Shown: positions 46,112 through 57,125 of the stretch, piece after piece
Numbering within the stretch: the first letter of the stretch is position 1
How the letters are laid out: each line of letters opens with the position of its first letter
Assembly (NCBI GenBank): GCA_009801085.1
Contig: VNWV01000006.1
Span: forward strand, 930,001 to 994,000
Origin: Lasiodiplodia sp. COLG20
Taxonomy: Eukaryota > Ascomycota > Dothideomycetes > Botryosphaeriales > Botryosphaeriaceae
Reading direction: 5' to 3'
Length of the DNA: 64,000 nucleotides
The notes under the pieces: generated by a model
The model's input: only the letters and a program-made list of their open reading frames with translations
Told to the model about the DNA's origin: nothing
The model's database searches: none
Program-made: the position numbers and the translations under genes

Positions 46112-46291
46112 TTTTTTTTCTTCTGCTGCGTCCGACCATTAATATAATTATCTGAAACAGGAATTAGCAGGGCATTTGTTACCCCCCTTGGTCCATATCT
46201 TCGGATTGGAGCAGGCTCCTGACCCCGTCAAGTGTCAGTGGGCTCGCTTCTCTGCCTTGAGCAGGGAGCCGAGGGGGGGTTTCAGCTGGGG

Positions 46292-47152
46292 TTATGAGAC
46301 GGCATAGCCCCCTTGGACCACCATGTGGGAAGCTGATTTGAACAACATGTCCCTGGGGTCAGCAATCGTGGCTGGAGCTGTAGGGAGAATGGCCACTTAC
46401 CGGCGGTGGTACTCACTCAGCTCAAACCGAGACGGCTCAACCAACGTACCCCATGCCACATACAAACTCATAAACACCGCCTACGCAATCTCCTCTTCGG
46501 CATTACCATTCCACGCCCAAAGCCTCTCGAGCTCCTGATTCAGACTCGCTACGTTTTTTACACGATTGCGCGCAGGAAGTTATTTCCAACTCTAAGGAGC
46601 AGCTCCGAAGAGAATCCAAGTAACTGTCCGTTCCCAACAGCCGTTGGGGTGCTCCTTTTCAATGAAGGGAAAACATTGACCTGCAGCCTTTCGCCACTCC
46701 AACAAGATGGCTCTAAAGTACCTCGGTTACCCAAAGTTATTGCACCGTCGATGGTTTTACTCGAAGATATCGAGGAAGCTTGCTTTCATGGCCTCCAACA
46801 TCAGAAAAGCCGATGTTGCAAGCCGTACAACCTCAACATCAAAGCGTGTGCTACGGCCGAATTGAGGCTATGTCAATACCGCCAGACGATACCTGAAGCC
46901 ATCGGCTACTTTAGCATGTGGCTGCTATGCCATGATTACGGAGCATCACAGGGCTTGAACCACAGGTACCGTACGACCCTCTCCCCGTGCACGAGTACGG
47001 CTGCTGATGATCGCGTAGGACCTACGCCGTCAGATCATGTTTTTGACCGCTGCTTCGTCACGGGAGAGCTCGACAATGACAGTCGTGTACGAGAACAACG
47101 CCCCTTCGCCGACGCCATCAGACAAATTTGCGGTCCGAACCTGTCGAGCCGG
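46292..47152 (-). pseudogene. Probable decayed gene with C-to-T-type stop codons
   Basis: One minus-strand frame from 47152 to 46401 reads like protein (NQELERLWAWNGNAEEEIA; AVFMSLYVAWGTLVEPSRF; FIEKEHPNGCWERTVTWILF) but is cut by stops at 47032, 46948, 46927, 46870, 46759, 46729, 46594, 46582 and 46483 (first bases). Seven of the nine are TAA/TAG, which C-to-T change of CAA/CAG would give; the other two are TGA (from CGA). No frameshift is needed. A well-formed intron (46353-46400, GTAAGT..GCTGACC..CCCAG) leads to a last exon (46292-46352) ending GGYAVS and TAA. The plus strand has an uninterrupted 259-codon frame exactly antisense (46406-47185), which codon bias of a real minus gene would produce. 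Stop density alone is near chance, so this stays provisional. Family not recognised. Confidence 0.45.
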
Positions 47153-48350
47153 TCAGCAATGACGAGGGAAGTAGTCGAATGCTAAAGGCGGGCACTACCA
47201 CGTTATCAATAAGATGCGTTGGTGGCTATGCGCTGTGTTGCTCTCGGTATGAGAGAGAAGTTGTATGGATCCGAGCTTTGAGGTTTGGCGCACCGAGTGT
47301 GCACGTGACCTCACAGCCCAAACCCCATCACTGCCGATCTTACCAACTGGCAACTCAGGCCACATGTCCACCCGAGCACCATCGCCAAATGGATGACCGC
47401 GTCAAAGCCTGACCAATATGCTCTGATTTCTCGCCAATGTCGAAAATTCACGCGCTAGTTCTGTCATAGCAATGGCTTTTACACTACGCCAAACTGGCTA
47501 CGTCTTTTCCGCAACTCGATCCCATGGCACGACTTGTGTGACAAGATTGATATCGACCACTTACTTTCAATCCAAACCCCATAAACCTAAGGATCAGATC
47601 CAGCTTGTAACTAGCTTTCTCAGTGTACACTAGTGCCAGATCGAAATTAATACTCAATTGGGTACATTATTTTACAGTGTAGTAGTGGGTACCGTAGTTT
47701 CTTTTATGACCTTATTTTCGCTTCCTTGTGCTGCTGCGAACGCAAGCCGCGGTCTCCGGGCCCGACGGAATCTCGCGGCTTTTGTGCGCTCCTGAATCGC
47801 GTAGGAAATTGTCTTTCATAGTTCTCACGCACGAATGTACATGCGAATCGCTCAAGGCCCTTTTGCTACAGTCTGGTTCAACTTTCCCGAGTAGTATCCG
47901 AATATTGAACCCGCGGACACCGTAGAATGCAGAGCATTCTCCAATTCGAAGTGTGGCTGAACAGCGGGTAGTCCCGTATAACTACCATCTGCCCATGCCT
48001 GCAATCCAGCACAGCCACAGCTCTCTCTTTTTTTTATCTTCCCTCAGCAGACTTACTGACCACTACCAGTCCGTAAGAGCACCCAAATACAGCCGAAAAC
48101 AACTGAATTGAGCTACTGATGGGCAGCCCCAGATGGTGGTGCGAGGCCAGAGGCCAGCGGTGCAAGCGCTGATATGTGGATAGATGAAGTGAAAATAGAT
48201 TACAGAATGTGCGCTTGCCCCGCAGGATACGAGCGTACGTCATACATAAGCGACGGCCCGCGCCAGCTGAATCGCGGAAGCTTCGATCAAAGTTGAGCAC
48301 CGTGATCACCTTTCCCCTCTACAACCCCCGCCGCCACGAAGGCCTCAGCC
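47153..48350. other. Spacer, promoter side of the UsgS-like gene
   Basis: 1.2 kb with no supported gene. T-run at 48027-48036. Confidence 0.5.
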
Positions 48351-49668
48351 ATGCCAAACTTTGAGCCCAATGCCATCATTCGGGGTGCCCAGTTGACTTT
48401 GGTCGGCGGTGTGTCCACCCGCGTCGCTGCTTCAGCTCGTCCGACGGCTAACACACACAGCCAACCGCGCCCTCCAGAACCCCGCGCTTTTCACCTCAGA
48501 CCACTATCGCCAGGCGGCTCTCGCGGTGCTCGCGGGAATCCTGATCCGCCTTCTCATTGCCATTCCCGTACGCCTTTCCAGCTCGCGTACCGCAGCACCC
48601 GGCTAACAGCTGCTGCCTGCAGACCCTAGGCGTTAGGCTGATAGTGGGGTTCATCTCGCTGTTTGTGGAGACCGAGGGATCTACGTGGGATACAGATGTC
48701 GTTGAGGGCCTGGAGTTCATCGAGCACTCTGTGCTGCAGGTGCCTTTCTTCTTCATGTCGCTGATGCGCTACGTCACGCCAACCTTGGACGACATGTAAC
48801 CTCTCTCCACCGGCCCAGAGCAGCAAGACTCAGGCTGACCGAGACTCCTCCAGGTTCATGAACTCGCTCCAGTGGGTTGACCAGACGTACATCCAGAAGC
48901 ACAAGACCGACGACCCGCGAAATCTCCGAGCAATGTACTACCCCACCATGCGCATGTACCCCAAGCGCGGCGATACCAGCGAGAAGAAGAAACCGATGGA
49001 TGCCATCGTAGCGTTCCTTATGAGATATGGCAGGAGGGCCGGCATTTCGCTGGCGGTCTACTTTGCCTCGGGCCTACCGTACGTTGGCCAGTTCGTCCTG
49101 CCCGCTGCCAGTTTCTACACGTTCAAAAAGGGCGTCGGGCTTGAACCTGCCCTGGTCATATTCGGAACGTCAATATTCTTGCCGAGGCGGTATTTGGTTC
49201 ACTTCCTGCAGTCGTATTTCTCCTCGAGGAGCCTGATGAGAGAGCTGGTATGACAAGCCCGATGACCACGCCATGGCGGCGGCGCTGACTGATGACCAGC
49301 TCGAACCGTACTTCGCCCGCATCAAGTACAACAAAGAGCAGAAGAAGGCGTGGTTCAAGGAGCGTGAGGGGGTTCTTTTCGGATTCGGCGTTGGCTTCTT
49401 CGTCTTCCTCAAGATCCCGCTCCTCGGCGTGCTGATCTACGGCATCGCGGAAGCGTCGACGGCGTATCTGATCACGAAGATCACCGACCCGCCGCCAGCG
49501 CCCGCCGAGGCCGAGGCCACCGACTTCGTCGCGAGCCAGATCAAGTGGAAGAACAAGTACGAGTTCCTGGCGCTGCCATTGGCCAATCTCGACGCGCAAA
49601 ACGTGCAGACGGAAGCTCCAAAGCAGGAGGCCATCAACCCGGAGACGCCCAGCAAGAGGTTTTCGTAA
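48351..49668 (+). CDS. UsgS/EI24-like multi-span membrane protein
   Basis: Five exons (48351-48408, 48461-48567, 48623-48795, 48854-49247, 49300-49668) give 366 residues. It starts MPNFEPNAIIRGAQLTLVG and continues ANRALQNPALFTSDHYRQAA, the start I associate with fungal 'transmembrane protein UsgS'. Hydrophobic segments: ALAVLAGILIRLLIAIP, LGVRLIVGFISLFVE, SLAVYFASGLPYVGQFVLPA, LEPALVIFGTSIFLPRRYLV, and FGFGVGFFVFLKIPLLGVLI with the following helix. The pattern of helices and re-entrant loops resembles EI24/CysZ-type proteins of the ER. The C-terminus is hydrophilic. Function is not established to my knowledge. All four introns keep phase. Confidence 0.8.
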
Positions 49669-50057
49669 AGTGGGGGGACCTGTGCGGCTCGGCTCCAGGC
49701 AGCAGAAGGCCGACGGTAAGCGGAGAGGCATCTGTCAAGGGCGTTACAAAAGCACGAGCGGGGCATGCTGTCGGCGCTAGGTGGAGCTTGGGGCACGATG
49801 ACGCGCGCAGGCAGAGCTACCCCACCCAGAGCTCCCTTGACTAACAGCTCCCGCGCTTTATCTCCGCCTTATCGCTGCCAATCGCCTGGTTTGCGGACCA
49901 CCTCCGTTTGTCCATGGCCACTTGAGCTATCGGATAGGCCAGCTCATCTGTCTGCCTCCAACCCCGCAGATATAACATAGTTCAATGCTTATCCTTTCGC
50001 TCCTCCACCCTTCTTCTCCGCAGTGATTTCCGCCTTCGTTGAGCTTCTGCATCCACA
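49669..50057. other. Promoter region of the formamidase gene
   Basis: 389 bp between two plus-strand genes. Contains TATCGGATAGG at about 49928-49938 and GCAGATATAACATAG at 49966-49980; a GATA site (TATC/GATA) would fit nitrogen regulation of an amidase, but GATA motifs are frequent by chance. Confidence 0.4.
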
Positions 50058-51615
50058 ATGGCTAAACACGTTCGTTACGCGGCCAAAGTTGACCTGAACA
50101 AAGATGCTGCTGATCAGCCCCAGCTTCACGTACGGCCGTCGTCCGATCCGCATTAACTGCTGCTGCTGACCCGAGACAGAACCGCTGGCACCCCGACAGT
50201 TCGTGACCCGACAGCCCGCCTGCCCCTGCCTGTACTTACCTATGCGCAGTCCCGTTCGCCGGCACAATCAAGAATGGCGAGGTGGTGAAGATCGAGTGTG
50301 TGGATTGGACTGGCGGCCAGATCCAGAACAACGACAGCGCAGACGACGTGAAGAACGTCGACTTGACCAAGATTCACTACTTGACTGGGCCCTTTGAGAT
50401 TGAAACCGCCGAGCCCGGCGATGTGCTTCTCGTAGAAATTCAAGACGTCCAGCCACTCGAGGAGCAACCGTGGGGCTTTACCGGCGTCTTCGACAGGAAC
50501 AACGGCGGTGGTTTCTTGGACGACATCTACCCCAAGGCGTAAGGATCAAGTGCCCTTCGCTTTCTCGCCGAGGCTGACGGGTGACAAAACAGGGCCAAGG
50601 CCATCTGGGACTTTGAAGGAATCTTCTGCTCCTCGCGCCACATCCCCGGCGTCCGCTTCGCAGGCCTCATCCACCCGGGCATACTGGGCTGCGCTCCGTC
50701 GGCTGAGATCCTGGCCGAGTGGAACAGGCGCGAGGGCGAGCTCATCCAGGCCATGGACGGTTGCGGCCGCATCGTCGCTCAGCCTCCGCAGCCCCAGAAC
50801 GTGCACGCCGGCGCCGCCGACGCCGCGCTGAAGGAGAAGGTCGGCAAGGAGGGCGCCCGCACCATCCCTGGCCGTCCGGAGCATGGCGGCAACTGCGACA
50901 TCAAGAACTTGTCCCGGGGGAGCAAGGTGTACCTGCCCGTGCATGTCAAGGGCGCCAAATTCAGCGTGGGCGATTTACACTTTTCCCGTGAGTCTTCCAA
51001 CCAATCACCGAGCGATGACCGTCTGGTATTGACTGAAAAACAGAGGGCGACGGCGAAATCTCCTTCTGCGGCGCCATCGAGATGCCGGGCGTCATCACGC
51101 TCAAGCTCACCGTCATGAAGGGCGGTATGGCGCAGCTGGGCATGAAGTCGCCCATCTACCAGCCGGGGCCCGTTGAACCCCAGTTCGGACCAGGACGTTA
51201 CATATACTTCGAAGGTTTCAGTGTCGACCAGCACGGCAAGCAGCACTACATGGATGCCACTGTGGCGTACCGTCAGACGACCCTCCGGTGCATCGAGTAT
51301 CTGCGGCGGTACGGGTACAGTGATTATCAGATCTACTTGCTGCTGAGCTGCGCGCCGGTGCAGGGGCATGTGGCGGGGATTGTGGATGTAAGTTCTTTTT
51401 CCCTTTCTGTCTCCAAATATCGTCCCCCGTCTCTACTCTACGGGACCGAAATGATTTCGTGCAGCTAATGGTTGCTGATGTGGCTGTAGATTCCAAACGC
51501 CTGCACAACTTTAGGCCTGCCCGTGGACGTGTTCGACTTTGACATCTCGCCCGACAAGCCTGCGGAGAAGAGGGACATGGGCTCGTGCGCTTTTGCCAGC
51601 GACCACACTGATTGA
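50058..51615 (+). CDS. fmdS: Formamidase (acetamidase/formamidase family)
   Basis: Hydrolyses formamide to formate and ammonia. Six exons: 50058-50129, 50180-50198 (19 nt), 50250-50538, 50593-50987, 51044-51387, 51490-51615; 414 residues. Motifs follow the family in order: NRWHPDIPFAGTIKNGEVVK, DWTGGQIQNNDSADDV, HYLTGPFEIETAEPGDVLLV, RHIPGVRFAGLIHPGILGCA, RPEHGGNCDIKNLSRGSKVY, QGDGEISFCGAIEMPG, and the C-terminal FDFDISPDK. The active-site Glu/Lys/Cys region (GNCDIKN; ISFCGAIEM) is intact. The tiny second exon carries the conserved HPD tripeptide codons and splits PDI across a GTTCGT donor. Cytosolic; in Aspergillus the homologue aids use of formamide as nitrogen source. Confidence 0.95.
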
Positions 51616-53279
51616 ATCGTGTAACGACTGAAAGCTTTTTTCTTTTTAGCGCCTTCTGACGTACTACCAAGTTGTGTTTTCTGTGCAGCCAGGCGTAGGC
51701 GGTCTGTTGGGTTAATTCGGATGCCTCTGGAGAAACTAATTCTATTCTAAGAAGTTTTGCTGCGATTGGTGACATCCTGAGTGCAACGAATGTGGCTGAG
51801 CAGTCAGCACTGTGGATATCACATTGTGTAGACTGCAATGCACTCTTATGGGTTGGTGATTTGCGATGAGAAGATATTGAAGTACGAAAAATACCACGCC
51901 ATACTGATATGATGGCCTTAATATTCCGGCAGAAACTATCAACTCGTTGATTACCATGTGAAACGCGTAGCATTCAATTGGGAAGCTGCGTACTATCACA
52001 GCAACGGCAACGCTATGCTCCAGAACTAGTGAAAACCAACCATTCACGTTGTTATGCTACGTTCTCGATGAAGCTATCCTAATGGCTGGCCTCCCCAAAT
52101 TTGGATTCTTCCTGCTAAGACGAATGGTGTTGGCATGCATCTACCAGATGCGCCGTAAGTGGGACGAGATAAGGTCTGATTTAGCTATCCCACTAATGCA
52201 ACTTATAAATTGGAACAGAGCCTCTTGAATCGTCACGGGGTGGCAGAACCCGAGAATGCCGAAGATACCGAAAACTGAAGACCGGCGAGATCAGGTAGCA
52301 CCGGGAAGATGGACATGATTCTTATCATTCATTATCTGGCTTTATAGGTACATGAATAAGCGGGTGGGCGTGGGATGTGAATGATGAGCGTGGTTTATTT
52401 TGGGTTTGGAAGTGCCGGGTGAGTGAGCAGACAGTAGAAAAAATGACAGTAACAAGAGAAAAGAGTCAACCAGGCTCACCACATTTACACATATTGGCAA
52501 GTTTGAATTGTACCAATGCGACAGAAAATGCACATCATCACTTGGCAATATTGAACCCACGACAATCGCTTTTTCGGAACAGCGGATAATGCAACCCGGC
52601 TGGTAAAACCATGTTTCTGGATCACCTCACTTATCGTCAATACTGCTTGAGTCTCTTTCACACAAGGCCACCTCGTCTTCTGTGCGTCAATTATGGAATA
52701 GAAAAGCCTAATCTCAACTCCTTACACACGAGTTCACTAAAGACCCTGCTAGGAATTAAAGACTTTCATCCGTTGTGTCTCGTAGCATAGCAAACGCCAA
52801 ACATCAAAGCTCTCCAACTAAGAAAATGAAAATGAGTGCGATGTAAATGTAGTAGAGAAAGATGTTGTTACGGTGATAAGGACTCGTACTTATGATTTAA
52901 GCTAATGGATTTAAACGAGGCCGGAGGGAAATGAGAAAACTTTAAAAATAGCGTTCACCATTATACGAGGAAGGCTTCGAGAATCGTTGCAGAACGTGCA
53001 TCATGAGAATTATCTCAAGCATAAGTACTACCAATACTGTCATGGGTATAGTCGCCGAGCGGCTTTAACACACTTTTGTGCATCCGTCGTTCAATACTGT
53101 GGCCGTATACCCTACTGGCATTGCTGACATTGGCAAACAGGACATCCGGAACTTTGGTGCATCGCATGTGTTCGCATTTCCATCACCGAACGCCAAAGTC
53201 ATCATCTCCTAATTCTATCGTACACAATTTACTTCCAGTCAGCGAAAAGGGGCCCGAATGTTTGTTTTCCCGTCCGCTC
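51616..53279. other. AT-richer convergent spacer (1.7 kb)
   Basis: Between the formamidase and acylphosphatase 3' ends. Lower GC than neighbours, no frame over about 100 codons with real character, no repeat found in common with the rest of the window. Confidence 0.55.
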
Positions 53280-53709
53280 TTACTGCTTGAAACCGCTTTC
53301 TCCCTGCTTGGGATCGATCTCTGACTGCTCAACGCCAGTGACCCTGGCGGCCGATGGACCCTTGTTGAGCCACTGGGTGAACTGCTGGATTTGGTTGTCG
53401 TCGCCCTGGGCCTCGCCAGTCACCTGCGGGATCAGCATTAGCGAGCAATTGCAAGCGAGACGGTAGGGGTGTGCGCACCGTTCCGTCCGAGGCATTCTTC
53501 ACGAAGCCAGTGACGCCGATCTTGTTGGCTTCTTCGACGGTGTAAGCTCTGAAACAGACGCCTATAGCGTGGTCAGTCGCTGGATGAGGCGAGGGTCCGT
53601 GTGCGGTGAGGCTGACCTTGGACTTGGCCGTCGACCTTGTACTGAATCTATTGGATGCGTTAGTTGCGTGATCACCGCGTGGATGGGAACGCCGTACTCG
53701 CTTGGACAT
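53280..53709 (-). CDS. Acylphosphatase
   Basis: Hydrolyses acyl phosphates such as 1,3-bisphosphoglycerate and carbamoyl phosphate. Four exons: 53698-53709 (12 nt), 53617-53647 (31 nt), 53479-53561 and 53280-53423; introns of 50, 55 and 55 nt. The protein is 89 residues, the family size, and reads [19 protein letters not shown]. The phosphate-binding loop GQVQGVCFR and the catalytic Arg19 and Asn37 ([11 protein letters not shown]) keep the 18-residue spacing of human Arg23/Asn41. The two tiny first exons hide the start from a frame scan. Confidence 0.95.
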
Positions 53710-54566
53710 GTTGGCGGCTGAAGTCGAAAACAATCTCCGCATAAGTCAGTGGATGGAGGTGAGTCTTTGGTGAACCGCCAGCTTGGGATGCCTCAGTCTG
53801 CCGTCACACATGACGTCGTTCTTGGCGCACGGCATGCGCGCGGTTGAGCGCGCGCCTTCCTGTGCAGGGCGTTGGGCGAGGGGCAACACCACGCAAAGAT
53901 GCACCATCCCTCGAGCCCCGAGTCACATGCCACGCGGCGCAGCAGCGCTTCCATCGTCGGGCCGCGCGGTCACCATGTCCACGAGGCTCGCGAGCCCGAC
54001 TCTCGCAGACGGGCAGAGGAAGCGCCAGCGGCGAGCGGCGCGCTGGGCCGTGAGTTGCGCTCGAATCCAGCAAGGGTCCGCCCTCTCCGCTCCCGCCCGG
54101 CCGCAGTCGGCACCGGTTCAGGGATGCAGCTTGCGGACTGCTGCGTGGCTCCACGAACGTCTCTTCTTCTTGAGCCGTGTCGGTTCTCGAAATAACCCTA
54201 GCTTCGCCTGACAAGAGGCCAGCCGAGGACGACTGGGGCCGCGGAGGGGTCTGTCGCCGCTCTGCCCAGCAATTTGTTTACGACGCGGCGGCACTTGACG
54301 ACACGTTCGTGAGGCAACGACTAATTTCCGTCCGCCGGGATCAGCGCGCACCCGCCGTGGCCGTTGGCTTCCAGAAACATTCTTGTGCGTCCTCCATCAT
54401 CACGACGGTCCTCCCTCTTGCAGTACCTGTCCTCTCATGCGTCTGCGATAAGAGCGCTCACGACCATCCCCCCGTACAGGAGCCCCCGCCTAGTCCACAG
54501 TAGACCGCCGCACCCCACCTTCCTCGTGCGTCCGTTCCACCACGTCTCCAAACCATCTCGACGAAC
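53710..54566. other. Divergent spacer with GC-rich core
   Basis: Promoters of acylphosphatase and of the next gene. Several overlapping antisense frames at 53780-54350 reflect high GC, not genes. Confidence 0.55.
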
Positions 54567-56189
54567 ATGGCGGAAGAAGCTACGCAGCCCGCGCGCGCCG
54601 CCTCTCCGCAGGATTGGGCCTCGCCCACCCTGCCCGCCGGCCAGGTTCCGGGGCTTGACAACTCGTCGACCTCCTCGTCCTCGGTATCCGGCATGTCGGC
54701 GGGGTCGCGGCGCTCGTGGGGCGGCTTGCCCAACGGCCGGAGAGGGTACATGCGCCCCGAAGGCACTTCGTTTGCGGACTCGGCGAAGAACAGGGAGAGC
54801 GTCATGAGCCTGGGCACCATTGCCCACCTGCAGTACTACTTTGCGAGGACCGGCCTGCTGGATGACAAGGGCGGCCGCGTTGCCAAAGAGACCAAACGCA
54901 AGAAGAGCTCCAACGCGATTGAAGGACTCCACACCACCGCCGACCGCGCCTACGAATCCTTCCTATCCTCGCAGGACGACAACAAGCGCTCGTCGTGCGC
55001 CATCTCTGACGATGGCTATCTGAGTGAATCTGCCACGGACGTGCCCTTTGTGGAAAGTCCCGTGGGCGAAGACTTCGAAACCCACTACGAATACGAACCG
55101 GCGCCCATGCTGCCCCCGACGGTTAGCACGTATAAAAACAAAGTCTTGTACACCCCTCCGCCGCCAGACATTATCGTTTTGCGGAGAGAGCTCAGAGAAG
55201 CCCTCGATGATGCCAAGAGGGTGCTTGCCGGCACCGAGCGCCCCGACACGATTGCGAGGTACAAGCGCAAGGCGGCTGAGACGGAGAAGATTGCGGCCGA
55301 GGCTGCGGAGAAGAGGAAGCAGGACGACGCTTCCGGCAACATCTCGCCGGAAGCAGAGAAGGAGCCGCTGCCGATCCCGCAGGGCTGGACGGAGATTCAA
55401 GGTCTCCACGTCCTCGACAGCGTCACCCTTGCGATCCGGGCCGCGAAGAATTACTACACCGCGCACGAGCAACCCGAACGCCTGTACTCCATCAAGCCCG
55501 AGAAGACCATCAGGAAGGAGCTGTACCAGACGCTGGAGGTGCTAAAGCGGATGGCGGCACGCGACTTTGAGGGGGGCATCCGGGACGACGAGCGGCAGAG
55601 CATCAACGGGTGGATCAACGACATCGGGCAGCTGTTGGACTCTGAGCAAGCAAAGGAAGAACAGGAGCAGCTGGAGCGCGAGAAGTGGAGCTGGATCTCG
55701 GGTGACTGGACGGGCAAGGAACGTGAAAGAGAGTGGCTCTTCCTCAAGTCGTTCGATCCCCATCCCGAGGACGAACTACCGCCGTGGACGGCCCCAGAGG
55801 ACGCGAGCGAGCTGCCCACGCCCTTCCTCAAAGCGATGCACGACGGCCTTAAGCTTGTCCGCCTGCACAACTCGCTTGTGCGGAAGTCGAAACGGCAGTT
55901 CGAAGAGATCAAGTCATACCACAGGGACACGTCGCTGCCGTACCGGTGCGCGGAGAACCTGCGCTACTGGGTCAAGGCGGCGGAGCTACGATGGGAGGTC
56001 AAGCTCAAGTTGGATGTGATGGAGGTGGTGCACGGGGAGAGCGGCGAGGCGTGGAAGAGCTTCGACAGGGCTCTCATGAAGTGGTGCAAGGGGGTGCGGG
56101 AGGAGATTACTACGGAGTGGAAGCAGGCGCGGTTGAAGACGATGACGATTCCGCCCATGCTGAAGATTGACACGGAAACAATGGCGTAG
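54567..56189 (+). CDS. Conserved-looking unknown protein, 540 residues
   Basis: A single-exon gene starting MAEEATQPARAASPQDW with a CGAACATGGCG context. The first 130 residues are Ser/Pro-rich and disordered, with GGLPNGRRGYMRPEGTSFAD and IAHLQYYFARTGLLDDKGG, a segment I have seen as a conserved head of filamentous-ascomycete unknowns. The middle (residues 200-265) is a Lys/Glu/Ala coiled coil (RELREALDDAKRVL, ETEKIAAEAAEKRKQ). The rest is helical and Trp-rich (WSWISGDWTGKEREREWLF; LRYWVKAAELRWEVKLKLDV). No membrane helix or signal peptide. Function unknown; probably a cytoplasmic scaffold-type protein by composition. Confidence 0.75.
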   Translation: MAEEATQPARAASPQDWASPTLPAGQVPGLDNSSTSSSSVSGMSAGSRRSWGGLPNGRRGYMRPEGTSFADSAKNRESVMSLGTIAHLQYYFARTGLLDDKGGRVAKETKRKKSSNAIEGLHTTADRAYESFLSSQDDNKRSSCAISDDGYLSESATDVPFVESPVGEDFETHYEYEPAPMLPPTVSTYKNKVLYTPPPPDIIVLRRELREALDDAKRVLAGTERPDTIARYKRKAAETEKIAAEAAEKRKQDDASGNISPEAEKEPLPIPQGWTEIQGLHVLDSVTLAIRAAKNYYTAHEQPERLYSIKPEKTIRKELYQTLEVLKRMAARDFEGGIRDDERQSINGWINDIGQLLDSEQAKEEQEQLEREKWSWISGDWTGKEREREWLFLKSFDPHPEDELPPWTAPEDASELPTPFLKAMHDGLKLVRLHNSLVRKSKRQFEEIKSYHRDTSLPYRCAENLRYWVKAAELRWEVKLKLDVMEVVHGESGEAWKSFDRALMKWCKGVREEITTEWKQARLKTMTIPPMLKIDTETMA

Positions 56190-57125
56190 GCTCGAGGCGT
56201 TTGTTTTTGTTTTTGGATGATGGACAAGCATTTAATGGCTCTGTTGGTGTGTGCTTCGCCGAGGTCAAGACAGCTCGTTTCAAGAGATACCCGAATTTGT
56301 AAAGAAACAGTCTTTTAATAACATCACGGGCTCGGGAACTGGGCGAGAGGCAAGGGCGGGCAGTGCCAGTGGGTGGGGGGGATTAATTCGCGGCGCGCGC
56401 GGCCCCTGGCGCGGCCGCAGCCTGAGGGCAGCGCAGCGGCCAATTGCAATCTCGCCGTCCGGAGCGCGCGCGCAGGACAATCACTTAATCAAACGATGGG
56501 CTGCCCTCCAGGCCACACTTCTCTAACTCGCCGTAGAACGCGTGCTGTCCTACCAACCATCTACCCGCCTTCACGACAGTCCGTCGCCGCGCCGCCGTTC
56601 ATCCCGACCCAAGGCCCCCGTTCCGATTCGCGCTACGCAGCCACAGCCGCGCCGGCCCCCCGGCCAGAACCCTGACTGAGCGCGGATCCCAGTCCCAGTC
56701 CCAGGTCGACGGCCTCGTGTCCATTCGCCGTCAGCCATCAACCGCACCGGAGCGCGTCTCCTCTGTTGCCGGGCGGGCATGCGCGCTCGACCGCTGTAGC
56801 GCGCGTGCAGTCTCGAGGAACAGTGGGTAAGTCCGTCACATGCGCCGATTGACTCATCCCGCGCCCCCGTGGGCGGGGAGGCAAAGACAGCCAGCCAGCC
56901 GCCCTTCACCCCCGGCCGACGGACGCGCTAACCGGCGACGTTGCAGGCGAGCTGCAGCCCGGCATCGACAACTCACCTGTACTGCATCTACAGCCCAACC
57001 TTTTCCGAGCCTTGCCTGGCTGCCAAAAACAATCGAAATAACAACACAGCACCCGCGCGCGCCCCCAGCGCTGACCGTGCACAGCAGCTTCGCCTCACCT
57101 CACGCCCTCCTGCCCGCCGCCTCCC
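56190..57125. other. Spacer and kar9 leader
   Basis: GC-rich, with CpG-dense tracts around 56380-56480. Contains the probable 5'-UTR intron of kar9. Confidence 0.55.
56827..56946 (+). other. Probable 5'-UTR intron of kar9
   Basis: GTAAGT at 56827, GCTAACC branch site at about 56928 and a GTTGCAG acceptor ending at 56946, all in the leader before the ATG at 57126. Confidence 0.6.
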
